DNA of 64,000 nucleotides from Aquipuribacter nitratireducens (GTDB lineage Bacteria > Actinomycetota > Actinomycetes > Actinomycetales > JBBAYJ01). Positions 39,651 through 48,330 of the stretch are shown piece after piece; position 1 is the stretch's first letter, and the number at the start of each line of letters is the position of its first letter. The notes below the pieces were generated by a model, which did no database searches, had not been told where the DNA came from, and worked only from the letters and a program-made list of their open reading frames with translations. The stretch is taken from assembly GCF_037860835.1 (NCBI RefSeq), contig NZ_JBBEOG010000001.1, positions 124,001-188,000 on the forward strand, in the 5' to 3' direction. Both the position numbers and the translations under genes were made by a program.

Positions 39651-41843
39651 ATGCCGAACCGCCTGGCCGGCTCCACGAGCCCGTACCTGCTCCAGCACGC
39701 CGACAACCCCGTCGACTGGTGGGAGTGGGGGCCGGAGGCGTTCGAGGAGGCCCGCCGCCGCGACGTCCCCGTGCTCGTGAGCGTCGGGTACGCCGCGTGC
39801 CACTGGTGCCACGTGATGGCGGCGGAGTCCTTCGAGGACGACGCGACAGCCGGGCTCGTCAACGACGGCTTCGTCGCGGTGAAGGTCGACCGGGAGGAGC
39901 GCCCGGACGTCGACGCCGTCTACATGCGCGCGACGACCGCCCTCACCCGCCACGGCGGCTGGCCCATGACCGTCTTCACCACCCCGGACGGGCGCCCGTT
40001 CCACGCCGGGACGTACTTCCCGCCCGACCCGCGCCCCGGCATGCCGTCGTTCACGCAGGTGCTCGACGCCGTCGGCGACGCGTGGCAGCAGCGCCGCGAC
40101 CAGGTCGAGGCGACCGCCGACCGGCTCGCCCGCGCCATCGGCGGCGAGGGCGCCGCACCCGTGGCAGGCGTCGACGTCCCCACGGCCGGCGAGCCGCTCC
40201 TGCCCGAGGGTCTGCTCCGCGACGTCGTCACCGGGCTGCTCGCCGACGAGGACACCGTCCACGGCGGGTTCGGCGGCGCACCGAAGTTCCCGCCGTCGGC
40301 CGTCCTCGCCTTCCTCCTCGTGTGCGGGGACGACGACGGCTACGACCTCGCCGCCCGGACGCTGCGCGCCATGGCCCGGAGCGGGATGTACGACCAGGTC
40401 GAGGGCGGCTTCGCCCGCTACGCCGTCGACGCCGGCTGGGTCGTGCCGCACTTCGAGAAGATGCTGTACGACAACGCCCAGCTCGCCCGCGTCTACGCCC
40501 GCTGGTCGGCGACGACCACCGACCCCGCGGACGCCGCGACGGGGCTGCGTGTGGCGGTCGAGACGTGCACGTGGCTGCTCGAGCGGCTCGGCACCGCCGA
40601 CGGCGGCCTCGCCTCCGCCCTCGACGCCGACACCCCGGCCCCGGCCCCGGGCGCCGACCTCGACGCGCTCGGGCTCACCGGTCTCCCGGAGTCGGGCCTG
40701 CCGGGCACGAGCCACGGCGTCGAGGGCCTCACGTACGTGTGGACCCCCGCGTCGCTCGTCGCCGCCGCGGGCGAGGACGACGGCCGGTGGGCCGCCGACG
40801 CGCTGGGGGTGAGCGAGCACGGCAGCTTCGAGGGCGGGACGTCGACGCTGCGGCTCACCCGCGACCTGTGGGACGAACGGACCAGGCCCGCCGGGGTGCC
40901 GCCGCGCGAGGGCGACCCCGCCCGTTGGGAACGGGTGCGGGCCCGGCTGCGCGAGGTCCGTTCCCGGCGACCGCAGCCTGCCCGCGACGACAAGGTGGTG
41001 GCGGCGTGGAACGGGCTGGCCGTCGCCGCGCTCGCCGAGACGGGCCTGCTCGCCGGACGACCGGACCTCGTGGCCGCCGCGCGTCGCGTCGCCACCGTCG
41101 TGCTCGCCCGGCACGGCGTCGAGGGCGACGACGGACTGCTCCGGCTGCGTCGCGTGTCCCGTGACGGCACCGTCGGTGCGCACGCCGGGGTCCTCGAGGA
41201 CTACGGCGACCTCGCCGCCGGGCTGCTCGCCCTCCACGGCGTCGACGGCGACCCGCAGTGGGCGGACGCCGCCCGCCGGCTCGTGCGGACGGCGCTCGCC
41301 CGCTTCGTCGACCCGGCGACCGCGTCGTGGCAGGACATCGCCACCGACGAGGCCGACCCCGCCCTCGCCCGCGCCCTGGGTGGACGCGCTGCGCTCTCGG
41401 ACCCCGCCGACAACGCCCACCCGTCCGGGCCGTCGGCCGCGACGGGCGCCTGCCTGCACGTCGCCGCACTGTTCGGCGACAGGGACGCGCGGGCTGCCGC
41501 CGAGAGGGCCCTGCGCGGGGCGGTGCCGCTCATGGCCCAGGCGCCGCGCTTCGCCGGGTGGTGGCTCCACGTCGCGGCCGCCGCCCTCGACGGGCCCCGC
41601 GAGGTCGCGGTCGTCGGGCCGTCCGCCGGCGGCGCCCGAGGGCGCCTGCAGCGGACGGCCCTCTCCTCCCGGGCGCCCGGGCTCGTGCTGTCGGTGGGGG
41701 AGGACGGCGCGGAGGGGCCGCCACTGCTGGCAGACCGCACGGCACGCGACGGTCGGGCGACGGCCTACGTCTGCCGCGGCTTCGTCTGCGACGCCCCGAC
41801 GGACGACGTGCACGTGCTCGCCCGGCAGCTCGCCCGCGCGTGA
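39651..41843 (+). CDS. YyaL/SSP411-type thioredoxin-domain protein
   Basis: 730 aa. The ATG at 39651 gives the canonical start [20 protein letters not shown]; a GTG 18 nt upstream is possible. The N-terminal thioredoxin-like domain has the CxxC in [17 protein letters not shown] and [31 protein letters not shown]. The rest is an (alpha/alpha)6 barrel like N-acyl-glucosamine epimerases ([51 protein letters not shown]). Widely conserved, function unsettled; the C-terminal [14 protein letters not shown] carries another Cys pair. Confidence 0.92.
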   Translation: MPNRLAGSTSPYLLQHADNPVDWWEWGPEAFEEARRRDVPVLVSVGYAACHWCHVMAAESFEDDATAGLVNDGFVAVKVDREERPDVDAVYMRATTALTRHGGWPMTVFTTPDGRPFHAGTYFPPDPRPGMPSFTQVLDAVGDAWQQRRDQVEATADRLARAIGGEGAAPVAGVDVPTAGEPLLPEGLLRDVVTGLLADEDTVHGGFGGAPKFPPSAVLAFLLVCGDDDGYDLAARTLRAMARSGMYDQVEGGFARYAVDAGWVVPHFEKMLYDNAQLARVYARWSATTTDPADAATGLRVAVETCTWLLERLGTADGGLASALDADTPAPAPGADLDALGLTGLPESGLPGTSHGVEGLTYVWTPASLVAAAGEDDGRWAADALGVSEHGSFEGGTSTLRLTRDLWDERTRPAGVPPREGDPARWERVRARLREVRSRRPQPARDDKVVAAWNGLAVAALAETGLLAGRPDLVAAARRVATVVLARHGVEGDDGLLRLRRVSRDGTVGAHAGVLEDYGDLAAGLLALHGVDGDPQWADAARRLVRTALARFVDPATASWQDIATDEADPALARALGGRAALSDPADNAHPSGPSAATGACLHVAALFGDRDARAAAERALRGAVPLMAQAPRFAGWWLHVAAAALDGPREVAVVGPSAGGARGRLQRTALSSRAPGLVLSVGEDGAEGPPLLADRTARDGRATAYVCRGFVCDAPTDDVHVLARQLARA

Positions 41844-41856
41844 CGGGCGCGGTGGC

Positions 41857-42561
41857 TCAGCGCTGGGCGAGGACGACGAGGAGCACGCCGGTCCAGTGCG
41901 CGGCGAAGGCGAGCACGGTGGCCGCGTGGAAGATCTCGTGGAAGCCGAACACCGTCGGGAACGGGTCCGGGCGCTTGAGCGCGTAGACGACCGCGCCGCC
42001 GGAGTACAGCAGGCCCCCGGCCGCGAGCAGTGACACGACGAGCGCGCCGCCCGAGGCGTAGAGGTCCGGCAGGAACCACACCGCCGTCCAGCCCAGCACG
42101 ATGTAGATGGGGGTGTAGAGCCAGCGCGGCGCGCCGACCCACAGGATGCGGAACGCGATCCCCAGCGCCGCGCCGCCCCACACGAGCCACAGCAGGAGCT
42201 GCGCCTGCGCCGGTGGCAGCAGGAGCACCGAGTACGGCGTGTACGAGCCGGCGATGAGCAGGAAGATGCTCGAGTGGTCGGCGCGCTTCAGCAGCACGCG
42301 CGTGCGCTCCGACCAGCTCCCGCGGTGGTACGTCGCGCTGACGGCGAAGAGGGTCGTCGTGCAGAGGGTGAACACGACCGTGACGACGCGCGTGGTGAGG
42401 TCGGGCGACAGCGCGACGAGCAGGAGGCCGCCGAGCAGGGCGAGCGGCGCGGTGCCGAGGTGGAGCCACCCGCGAAGGAGCGGCTTGACGAGGGCGAGCG
42501 CCTGCTGCCGGGTCGGCACGCCGACCGCGGGTGCGGTCGGTCGGTGGGAGTGCGTGCTCAC
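41857..42561 (-). CDS. Hemolysin III / PAQR-family membrane protein
   Basis: 234 aa from the GTG at 42561, supported by TACGCT 6 nt upstream (leaderless). Seven membrane helices with the family signature SATYHRGSWSERTRVLLKRADH (the Ser-x3-His and Asp-His metal site) in the first third and HEIFHAATVLAFAAH (two His) near the C-terminus, forming the zinc site of PAQR/HlyIII proteins. Bacterial members are linked to membrane homeostasis more than hemolysis. The operator-like repeats in front suggest control by an unlinked regulator. Confidence 0.9.
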   Translation of the reverse strand: MSTHSHRPTAPAVGVPTRQQALALVKPLLRGWLHLGTAPLALLGGLLLVALSPDLTTRVVTVVFTLCTTTLFAVSATYHRGSWSERTRVLLKRADHSSIFLLIAGSYTPYSVLLLPPAQAQLLLWLVWGGAALGIAFRILWVGAPRWLYTPIYIVLGWTAVWFLPDLYASGGALVVSLLAAGGLLYSGGAVVYALKRPDPFPTVFGFHEIFHAATVLAFAAHWTGVLLVVLAQR

Positions 42562-42567
42562 GGGACG

Positions 42568-42606
42568 AGCGTAACCTACGCGACCGTAGGTTACGCCACC
42601 GTAGGT
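42568..42606 (-). promoter_or_regulatory. Promoter and repeated operator of the hemolysin III gene
   Basis: Minus-strand -10 TACGCT at 42573-42568, 6 nt before the GTG. Just upstream, GTAACCTACG (42571-42580) and CGTAGGTTAC (42585-42594) form a perfect 10-bp inverted repeat around CGAC, and a further half copy CCGTAGG lies at about 42600-42606. On the minus strand this reads as two 15-bp direct units beginning ACCTACGGT. Confidence 0.65.
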
Positions 42607-42729
42607 CCGATGACCCGGTGTCACGTCCCTCACACCGGTCGTCACGCCCGGGCCTGCGCCGTCAGCCCCGTCCGGGGGGCCCGCGGCGGTACCGTGTGCC
42701 CGCGGACGCTCGGGGTCGGAGGAGGTGCC

Positions 42730-43494
42730 GTGGGACTACGCGTGCTGGCGTACCGCGCCTACCAGCGGGTCCTCCGTTCCAGGCTCGCGCCGTCGGCGCT
42801 CCCGCGCCACGTCGGGGTCATCATCGACGGCAACCGCCGCTGGGCCGCCGCCTACGGCGCGACGCCCCGGCACGGCCACGCCGCCGGGGCGGACAAGGTC
42901 GTGGAGTTCCTCGGCTGGTGCGACGAGGTCGGCATCGACGTCGTCACGCTGTGGCTGCTGAGCACCGACAACGTCACCGCACGGAAGTCCGCCGAGCTCG
43001 ACGCGCTCCTCGAGATCATCCCCGACCTCGTCGACCGACTCGCCGAGACCGGTCGCTGGCACGTCAACCCCGTCGGGCGCCTCGACCTGCTGCCCGCCCC
43101 GATCGCCGCGCGGCTCAAGGAGGTGGGGGAGGCGACGGCGGCCATCGACGGCATCACCGTCAACCTCGCGATCGGCTACGGCGGCCGACAGGAGATCACC
43201 GACGCCGTGCGCTCGCTGCTCGCCGAGCACGCCGAGCGCGGCACGCCGCTGCACGAGCTCGCCGACACCCTCGACGTCGCCGACATCTCCCGCCACCTCT
43301 ACACCCGCGGACAGCCGGACCCGGACTTCGTCATCCGCACGTCGGGGGAGCAGCGGCTGTCGGGCTTCCTCCTGTGGCAGAGCGCGCACAGCGAGTACTG
43401 GTTCTGCGAGGCGTACTGGCCGGAGTTCCGCAAGGTCGACTTCCTCCGCGCCCTGCGCTCGTACTCGACCCGGCACCGCCGCTTCGGCTCCTGA
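42730..43494 (+). CDS. uppS: Cis-prenyltransferase (isoprenyl transferase)
   Basis: 254 aa, GTG start behind GGAGGAGG. UPP-synthase family motifs: HVGVIIDGNRRWAAAYGATP (Asp-Gly-Asn for Mg and diphosphate), WLLSTDNVTARKSAELDALL, NLAIGYGGRQEITDAVRSLL, and the C-terminal DFVIRTSGEQRLSGFLLWQS then SEYWFCEAYWPEFRKVDFLR. Condenses isopentenyl diphosphate with allylic diphosphates to make cis-polyprenyl carriers for the cell wall. Actinobacteria often have two such enzymes (short- and long-chain); which one this is cannot be told here. TACCGT at 42690-42695 may be its -10. Confidence 0.92.
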   Translation: MGLRVLAYRAYQRVLRSRLAPSALPRHVGVIIDGNRRWAAAYGATPRHGHAAGADKVVEFLGWCDEVGIDVVTLWLLSTDNVTARKSAELDALLEIIPDLVDRLAETGRWHVNPVGRLDLLPAPIAARLKEVGEATAAIDGITVNLAIGYGGRQEITDAVRSLLAEHAERGTPLHELADTLDVADISRHLYTRGQPDPDFVIRTSGEQRLSGFLLWQSAHSEYWFCEAYWPEFRKVDFLRALRSYSTRHRRFGS

Positions 43495-43638
43495 CGGGCA
43501 GTCGCGGCCGGCGGCGCGCCGGGCGGGTGACCGGGTGCGTGTCCTGCCCCCGGGGGTCGGGTGGGCGTCGTAGCGTGGACGGGTCGGATGCTCCACCGGT
43601 ACTGACCAGGGCGCCGGGCGCCCGGGCGGGAGACGACC

Positions 43639-44940
43639 ATGAGCGACGCGACCACGACGAGGACGTACGTGCTCGACACGTCGGTCCTGCTGTCCGACCC
43701 GGACGCCCTGTTCCGCTTCGACGAGCACGAGGTCGTGCTGCCGGTCGTCGTCATCTCCGAGCTCGAGGCCAAGCGGCACCACCAGGACCTCGGCTACTTC
43801 GCCCGCCAGGCCCTGCGCCACCTCGACGACCTCCGCATCGAGCACGGTCGCCTCGACGTCGCCCTGCCCGTCGGGCGCGGCGGCGGCAGCCTGCGCGTCG
43901 AGCTCAACCACACCGACGACTCGTGCCTGCCGGCGGGCTTCCGCCTCGGCGACAACGACACCCGCATCCTCGCGGTGGCGAAGAACCTCGCGGTCGAGGG
44001 CCGCGACGTCGTCCTCGTGAGCAAGGACGTCCCGCTGCGTGTCAAGGCGTCCGCCGTCGGCCTGCGTGCCGAGGAGTACCGCGCGGAGATCGTCGCCTCG
44101 TCGGGCTGGACCGGCATGGCCGAGCTCGACATCGCGGCCGACCTGATGGCCCAGCTGTACGGCGACGGCGTCCTCGAGCACGACGCCGTCCGCGACCTGC
44201 CGTGCCACACCGGCCTCGTCGTCCACTCCGAGCGCGGCAGCGCCCTCGCCCGGGTCACGCAGGACAAGCAGCTGCGGCTGGTCCGCGGCGACACCGACGT
44301 CTTCGGTCTCCACGGCCGCAGCGCCGAGCAGCGGATCGCCATCGACCTGCTGCTGGACGACAGCATCGGCATCGTCTCCCTCGGCGGGCGCGCCGGCACC
44401 GGCAAGTCGGCCCTCGCGCTGTGCGCCGGCCTCGAGGCGGTCATGGAGCGCCGCGAGCACAAGAAGGTCATGGTGTTCCGGCCGCTGTACGCGGTCGGCG
44501 GCCAGGACCTCGGCTACCTCCCCGGCTCCGAGGCGGAGAAGATGAACCCGTGGGGCCAGGCGGTCTTCGACACCCTCGGGGCGCTCGTCTCCGACGAGGT
44601 CGTCGAGGAGGTCATGGACCGGGGGATGCTCGAGGTGCTGCCGCTCACGCACATCCGCGGTCGCTCGCTGCACGACGCATTCGTCGTCGTCGACGAGGCC
44701 CAGTCGCTCGAGCGCAACGTCCTCCTCACGATGCTCAGTCGCATCGGGCAGAACTCGAAGGTCGTCCTCACCCACGACGTCGCGCAGCGGGACAACCTCC
44801 GCGTCGGGCGCTACGACGGCGTCGTCAGCGTCATCGAGAAGCTCAAGGGCCACCCGCTGTTCGCCCACGTCACCCTCACGCGGTCCGAGCGCAGCCCCAT
44901 CGCCGCGCTCGTCACCGACGTGCTGGAACGGCCCGAGTGA
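43639..44940 (+). CDS. PIN-PhoH family protein (PhoH2)
   Basis: 433 aa, ATG behind GGGAGA. N-terminal PIN nuclease domain (residues about 8-150: [68 protein letters not shown]) fused to a PhoH P-loop ATPase (Walker [21 protein letters not shown], Walker [21 protein letters not shown]-like [20 protein letters not shown]). PhoH2 proteins have RNA-unwinding and RNase activity. TAGCGT at 43571-43576 is a likely -10 and a GC-rich hairpin lies in the leader. The 3' end overlaps the convergent SDR gene by 29 nt. Confidence 0.93.
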   Translation: MSDATTTRTYVLDTSVLLSDPDALFRFDEHEVVLPVVVISELEAKRHHQDLGYFARQALRHLDDLRIEHGRLDVALPVGRGGGSLRVELNHTDDSCLPAGFRLGDNDTRILAVAKNLAVEGRDVVLVSKDVPLRVKASAVGLRAEEYRAEIVASSGWTGMAELDIAADLMAQLYGDGVLEHDAVRDLPCHTGLVVHSERGSALARVTQDKQLRLVRGDTDVFGLHGRSAEQRIAIDLLLDDSIGIVSLGGRAGTGKSALALCAGLEAVMERREHKKVMVFRPLYAVGGQDLGYLPGSEAEKMNPWGQAVFDTLGALVSDEVVEEVMDRGMLEVLPLTHIRGRSLHDAFVVVDEAQSLERNVLLTMLSRIGQNSKVVLTHDVAQRDNLRVGRYDGVVSVIEKLKGHPLFAHVTLTRSERSPIAALVTDVLERPE

Positions 44941-45862
44941 GCTCCTCGCACACCTGCCACAGCCGGTCCTGCCGCGCGCGGTCGTAGGTCGGCGGCGCGG
45001 TCGCCCGCACACGACCGAGCTCGACGTAGGCCCCGTGGAGGCCGGCGTGGGTGTCACCGAGCGCGAGCCCGGCGAGGTGGCCGGCCGAGCGCCGCGCGGA
45101 CGCCGCGCCGGGCAGCACCTGCATCGCGGGCATGAGGTTCTCCCACACCCACCGCTTGTACGCCGGCATGTGCCGGCCGAGACCCGTGCCCGGGACGAGG
45201 CCGGGGTCGTAGACCGACAGCCGGTGCGGTGCCGGGAGCTCGCGGGCCCACCGCTGCGCGAGGGTCACGAGGGCGAGCTTGCTGTCGGCGTACGCCCGGC
45301 CGCCCGCCGTCGCCGTCGCCCCCGCAGGGGTGGTGTCCGGCGCGGCGAGCTCGGCCGGGTCCCGCCACGCGGGGGAGGGGAGGAGGCCGAACGTCGCCGC
45401 GCGCCCCCGGTGGCTGCTCGAGCCCAGGAGGACGACGTGGGCGGCCGGGGCGAGCGCCGGCAGCAGACCGCGGACGAGGGCGTGCTGGGCGAGGACGTTG
45501 ACGGTGAACGTCGCCTCGTGGCCCTGCGCCCCGGTGTGGTGGCGGTCCTGGTACTGGATGCCCGCGTTCGCGACGACGACGTCGAGCGCCGGCAGCGTCC
45601 CGGCGGTGACGGCGTCGACGACCCCGGCCGCGGCGGCCGCGACGGCGTCGAGGTCGAGGAGGTCGACGACGACCTCGTCGACGACTGCGCCCGTGGCCCG
45701 TGCCCGCTTCGCGGACGCGCCGAGGGTGGCCGGGTCCCGACCGGCGAGCACGAGGCGGGGGCGGCTCCGGTGCGCGGCGAGGGCGTCGACGAGGGCGGCG
45801 CCGAGGCCCCTCGTCGGTCCGGTGACGAGGACGGTGGGCGATGTGATGTCAGTGTCTGCCAT
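44912..45862 (-). CDS. SDR-family oxidoreductase (protochlorophyllide-reductase-like)
   Basis: 316 aa from the ATG at 45862 ([20 protein letters not shown]); an ATG three codons upstream is possible. Seen: [15 protein letters not shown] for cofactor binding, [14 protein letters not shown] in place of [13 protein letters not shown] (Ser), [15 protein letters not shown] (Tyr-Lys) and [13 protein letters not shown]. This pattern matches the large SDR group near retinol dehydrogenases and light-dependent protochlorophyllide reductase relatives. Substrate unknown. Divergent from a TetR gene with repeated operators between; probably the target of that regulator. Confidence 0.85.
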   Translation of the reverse strand: MADTDITSPTVLVTGPTRGLGAALVDALAAHRSRPRLVLAGRDPATLGASAKRARATGAVVDEVVVDLLDLDAVAAAAAGVVDAVTAGTLPALDVVVANAGIQYQDRHHTGAQGHEATFTVNVLAQHALVRGLLPALAPAAHVVLLGSSSHRGRAATFGLLPSPAWRDPAELAAPDTTPAGATATAGGRAYADSKLALVTLAQRWARELPAPHRLSVYDPGLVPGTGLGRHMPAYKRWVWENLMPAMQVLPGAASARRSAGHLAGLALGDTHAGLHGAYVELGRVRATAPPTYDRARQDRLWQVCEELTRAVPARR

Positions 45863-45908
45863 GACGCCCATGGTGAGTGATGTCAGTTCCTGACGCAAGG
45901 GCTACGAT
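45844..45908 (+). promoter_or_regulatory. Repeated operator between SDR and tetR, with leaderless tetR promoter
   Basis: The 16-mer GATGTCAGTGTCTGCC (45844-45859) recurs as GATGTCAGTTCCTGAC (45879-45894), 35 bp apart; the second contains the palindrome GTCAG-TTC-CTGAC. TACGAT at 45903-45908 is 7 nt before the tetR ATG at 45916. Confidence 0.6.
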
Positions 45909-45915
45909 CGCCGCC

Positions 45916-46476
45916 ATGCCACGGTGGCCGGGGGACTCGCGCGAGCGGCTGGTCGGCGCCGCGATGCGGCTGTTCTCCGAACACGGGTACGCGGCGACGA
46001 CGGTCGACGACGTCGCCGCGGCCGCGGGTGTCACGCAGCGGACGTTCTTCCGGCACTTCCCGGACAAGGAGGAGGTTCTGTTCGCCGACGACGAGCACCT
46101 CCTCGCCGCCGTCCTCGCCGCCGTGCGCGCCGGCGACCCGCGGCACCCGCTCGCGCACATGCGGCGGGCGCTCGACGACGTCGCGGCGGGGCTGGAGCCC
46201 CAGGAGGACGCGCTGCGGCGCCGGGCCCGCGTCATCGAGGGCGACGTCGCCCTGACGGGGCGGGAGCTGGCGAAGCAGGCACGCTGGACCGCCGCCGTCG
46301 CGGGGGCGCTGGGGGAGGCCGGGTACGAGCCGCACCGGGCGGACCTCCTCGCCCACGTCGGCTTCGCCGTGTTCCGCTACGCCCTCGGGGCGTGGCTGGC
46401 GGACGCCGGGGGCCCGGGGCTGCGGGAACGCCTCGCGGGCGCGTTCGACGACCTCGAGGGGTCCTTCAGCGGGTAG
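45916..46476 (+). CDS. TetR-family regulator
   Basis: 186 aa, ATG supported by the leaderless -10 box. HTH: LVGAAMRLFSEHGYAATTVD and VAAAAGVTQRTFFRHFPDKE (residues about 12-52). C-terminal domain with VIEGDVALTGRELAKQARWT and FRYALGAWLADAGG resembles the MftR/MarR-like actinobacterial TetR group. Likely represses itself and the divergent SDR gene. The 3' end overlaps the next, convergent gene by 11 nt. Confidence 0.88.
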   Translation: MPRWPGDSRERLVGAAMRLFSEHGYAATTVDDVAAAAGVTQRTFFRHFPDKEEVLFADDEHLLAAVLAAVRAGDPRHPLAHMRRALDDVAAGLEPQEDALRRRARVIEGDVALTGRELAKQARWTAAVAGALGEAGYEPHRADLLAHVGFAVFRYALGAWLADAGGPGLRERLAGAFDDLEGSFSG

Positions 46477-47065
46477 CGGCGCGGACCGCCTCGCCCAGCT
46501 GCTCCCACGAGACGGCGCGCGCGCGGTCCTGCACGGCCCGCAGCCCGACGGCGACGCCGAAGTGGCGTACGTCCTCACGTGCGAGCACGTAGAACTCCCA
46601 CTGCCGGTGGTCGACGACGTCGACCTGCGAGCGGTGCGTCGCGGTCTGCAGGCACAGCACGTAGAGGTCCGCCCGCGCGGCCGCCCCGAAGTCGCTGCGC
46701 GGGGTCTCCTCGGCCCGCCCGCCGCCCCGGGTGCGCCCCCACGTCACGGTGCCGGTACGGGGCCGGCCGTAGGCGTCGAGGTGAGCGGCGGACATCACCT
46801 CGATCGTCGTGCCCTCGGGTGTGACGACGTCCCACGTGTCGGTGTCGCGTCGCGGCCGGCTGAGGTCGGCCTCGACCGCCCGGGCGACGAGGTACTCGGC
46901 CACCGCCTGCCGGACGATGGTCGCGAGGCCGTCGGAGAAGGCCCACGACCACACGTCCGTCACGCGCGCGCCGTCCGGCGTCACGACCTCGTCGGGTGAC
47001 AGCAGCGCGGTGTCGGGCTCCGTGCCCGCCGCCGACCCCGTCCGGACCTCGGCTGCCTGGCTCAT
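46466..47065 (-). CDS. Nuclease-like protein with altered PD-(D/E)XK site
   Basis: 199 aa, ATG behind GGAGG. The region AVAEYLVARAVEADLS, DTWDVVTPEGTTIEVMSAAH and ARADLYVLCLQTATHRSQVD, WEFYVLAREDV resembles a family of small actinobacterial proteins with a restriction-endonuclease-like core (YLVA..., D-x-TPDG-x-x-IEVKS, QADVYVF, LDQWEFYVL). In those the motif is IEVKS; here it is IEVMS, so the catalytic Lys is Met91. The protein may have lost nuclease activity, or the Lys may be supplied from elsewhere. The family assignment is from memory and not certain. Confidence 0.55.
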   Translation of the reverse strand: MSQAAEVRTGSAAGTEPDTALLSPDEVVTPDGARVTDVWSWAFSDGLATIVRQAVAEYLVARAVEADLSRPRRDTDTWDVVTPEGTTIEVMSAAHLDAYGRPRTGTVTWGRTRGGGRAEETPRSDFGAAARADLYVLCLQTATHRSQVDVVDHRQWEFYVLAREDVRHFGVAVGLRAVQDRARAVSWEQLGEAVRAATR

Positions 47066-47166
47066 GCCTCCACTGTCCTCCGCCTGTCGCCCGGCTTCAC
47101 CCCGGCGCGCGGGTTCGGGACGTTCGTCCGGTCGGGGCATCCTCCGAACGGCCCGCGACGGGCAGG

Positions 47167-48282
47167 ATGCGGAGGGTGGCCTCGCGGTGGGTGCTCCACG
47201 TCGACCTCGACCAGTTCGTGGCCGCCGTCGAGCTGCGCCGGCGGCCCGAGCTCGTGGGGCTTCCCGTCGTCGTCGGCGGCGACGGTGACCCGCGGCGACC
47301 GCGGCAGGTGGTGGCGACGGCGACGTACGAGGCGCGCGAGCGCGGGGTCCGCTCCGGGGTGCCGATGGCCCGGGCGCTGCGGCTGTGCCCGGACGCCGTG
47401 TTCCTCCCGCACGACGCGGCCGCCTACGACGCCGCCTCGGCGGAGGTCATGGCGGTGCTGCGGCACCTCGAGGCCGACGTCCCGGTCGACGTCGAGGTGC
47501 TGGGGTGGGACGAGGCGTTCCTCGGGTGCGAGACCGACGACCCGCAGGGACTCGCGGAGACGGTGCGCGCGGCGGTGCGCGGGGCGACGGGGTTGTCGTG
47601 CGCGGTCGGCATCGGCGACAACCGCCTTCGGGCGAAGACCGCCACCGGGTTCGCCAAGCCCGGCGGCATCGCCCGGCTCACGGCCGAGGACTGGGACGCC
47701 GTCATGGGGGAGCGGCCCGTGCGCGAGCTGTGGGGGGTCGGTCCGCGCACCTCCGCCCGGCTCGCCGCGCTCGGCGTCACGACGGTCGCCGAGCTCGCCC
47801 GCGCCGACCACGTCCTGCTCGCGGAGCACTTCGGGCCCGCGACCGGACCGTGGCTCGTCCTGCTCGGGCGCGGTCGCTCGGGCGCCGACGTCGACCCGAC
47901 CCCGTGGCGGGCGCGGTCGGTGAGCCACGAGACCACGTTCCCGACCGACCTCCGCACGGCGGCCGAGGTACGCGAGGCGGTCGCCCACCTCGCCGCCCGC
48001 GTCGCCCACGACGCCGCAGCCGACGGTCGCGCGGTCGTCCGGGTCGCGGTCAAGGCACGCACGCGGCCTTTCCTGACGAGCACCCGCAGCGTGCCGCTGC
48101 GGCCGCCGCTGCAGGGAGACGCGGTCACGGCCACCGGTGCCGTGACCGACGCCGCGCTCGCGGCCCTCGACCGGTTCCCCGGTGGTGCGGGGGAGCCGGG
48201 CGACGACGGGGTCCTCGCCCGCCCGGTCCGGTTGCTCGGGGTGCGCGCCGAGCTCGTCACCGACGGTGACGACGGCCGCTAA
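47167..48282 (+). CDS. dinB: DNA polymerase IV (Y-family)
   Basis: 371 aa from the ATG at 47167. Y-family motifs: WVLHVDLDQFVAAVELRRRP with Asp13, TATYEARERGVRSGVPMARA, LGWDEAFLGCE with Asp115-Glu116, AVGIGDNRLRAKTATGFAKP, and the little-finger domain (SVSHETTFPTDLRTAAEVRE). Translesion DNA synthesis polymerase. The steric gate position after Asp13 is in DLDQF. The extra residues GDGDPRRPRQ in the fingers are typical of one actinobacterial DinB subgroup. No clear LexA box was seen upstream and no beta-clamp peptide is obvious at the C-terminus. Confidence 0.93.
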   Translation: MRRVASRWVLHVDLDQFVAAVELRRRPELVGLPVVVGGDGDPRRPRQVVATATYEARERGVRSGVPMARALRLCPDAVFLPHDAAAYDAASAEVMAVLRHLEADVPVDVEVLGWDEAFLGCETDDPQGLAETVRAAVRGATGLSCAVGIGDNRLRAKTATGFAKPGGIARLTAEDWDAVMGERPVRELWGVGPRTSARLAALGVTTVAELARADHVLLAEHFGPATGPWLVLLGRGRSGADVDPTPWRARSVSHETTFPTDLRTAAEVREAVAHLAARVAHDAAADGRAVVRVAVKARTRPFLTSTRSVPLRPPLQGDAVTATGAVTDAALAALDRFPGGAGEPGDDGVLARPVRLLGVRAELVTDGDDGR

Positions 48283-48330
48283 CCTGGGCGCGGGCCGTGG
48301 CGCCGCCCCGGCCGGAGGCAGAGGGGGTCC

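Noticed and set aside
37002-41813. Open frame of about 1600 codons on the minus strand
   Set aside because: It crosses several well-supported genes on both strands and has no domain signal; absence of stops reflects high GC.
47090-47166. Possible LexA/SOS box before dinB
   Set aside because: Two GAAC-type halves are present but in direct, not inverted, orientation and with the wrong spacing for CGAAC-N4-GTTCG.
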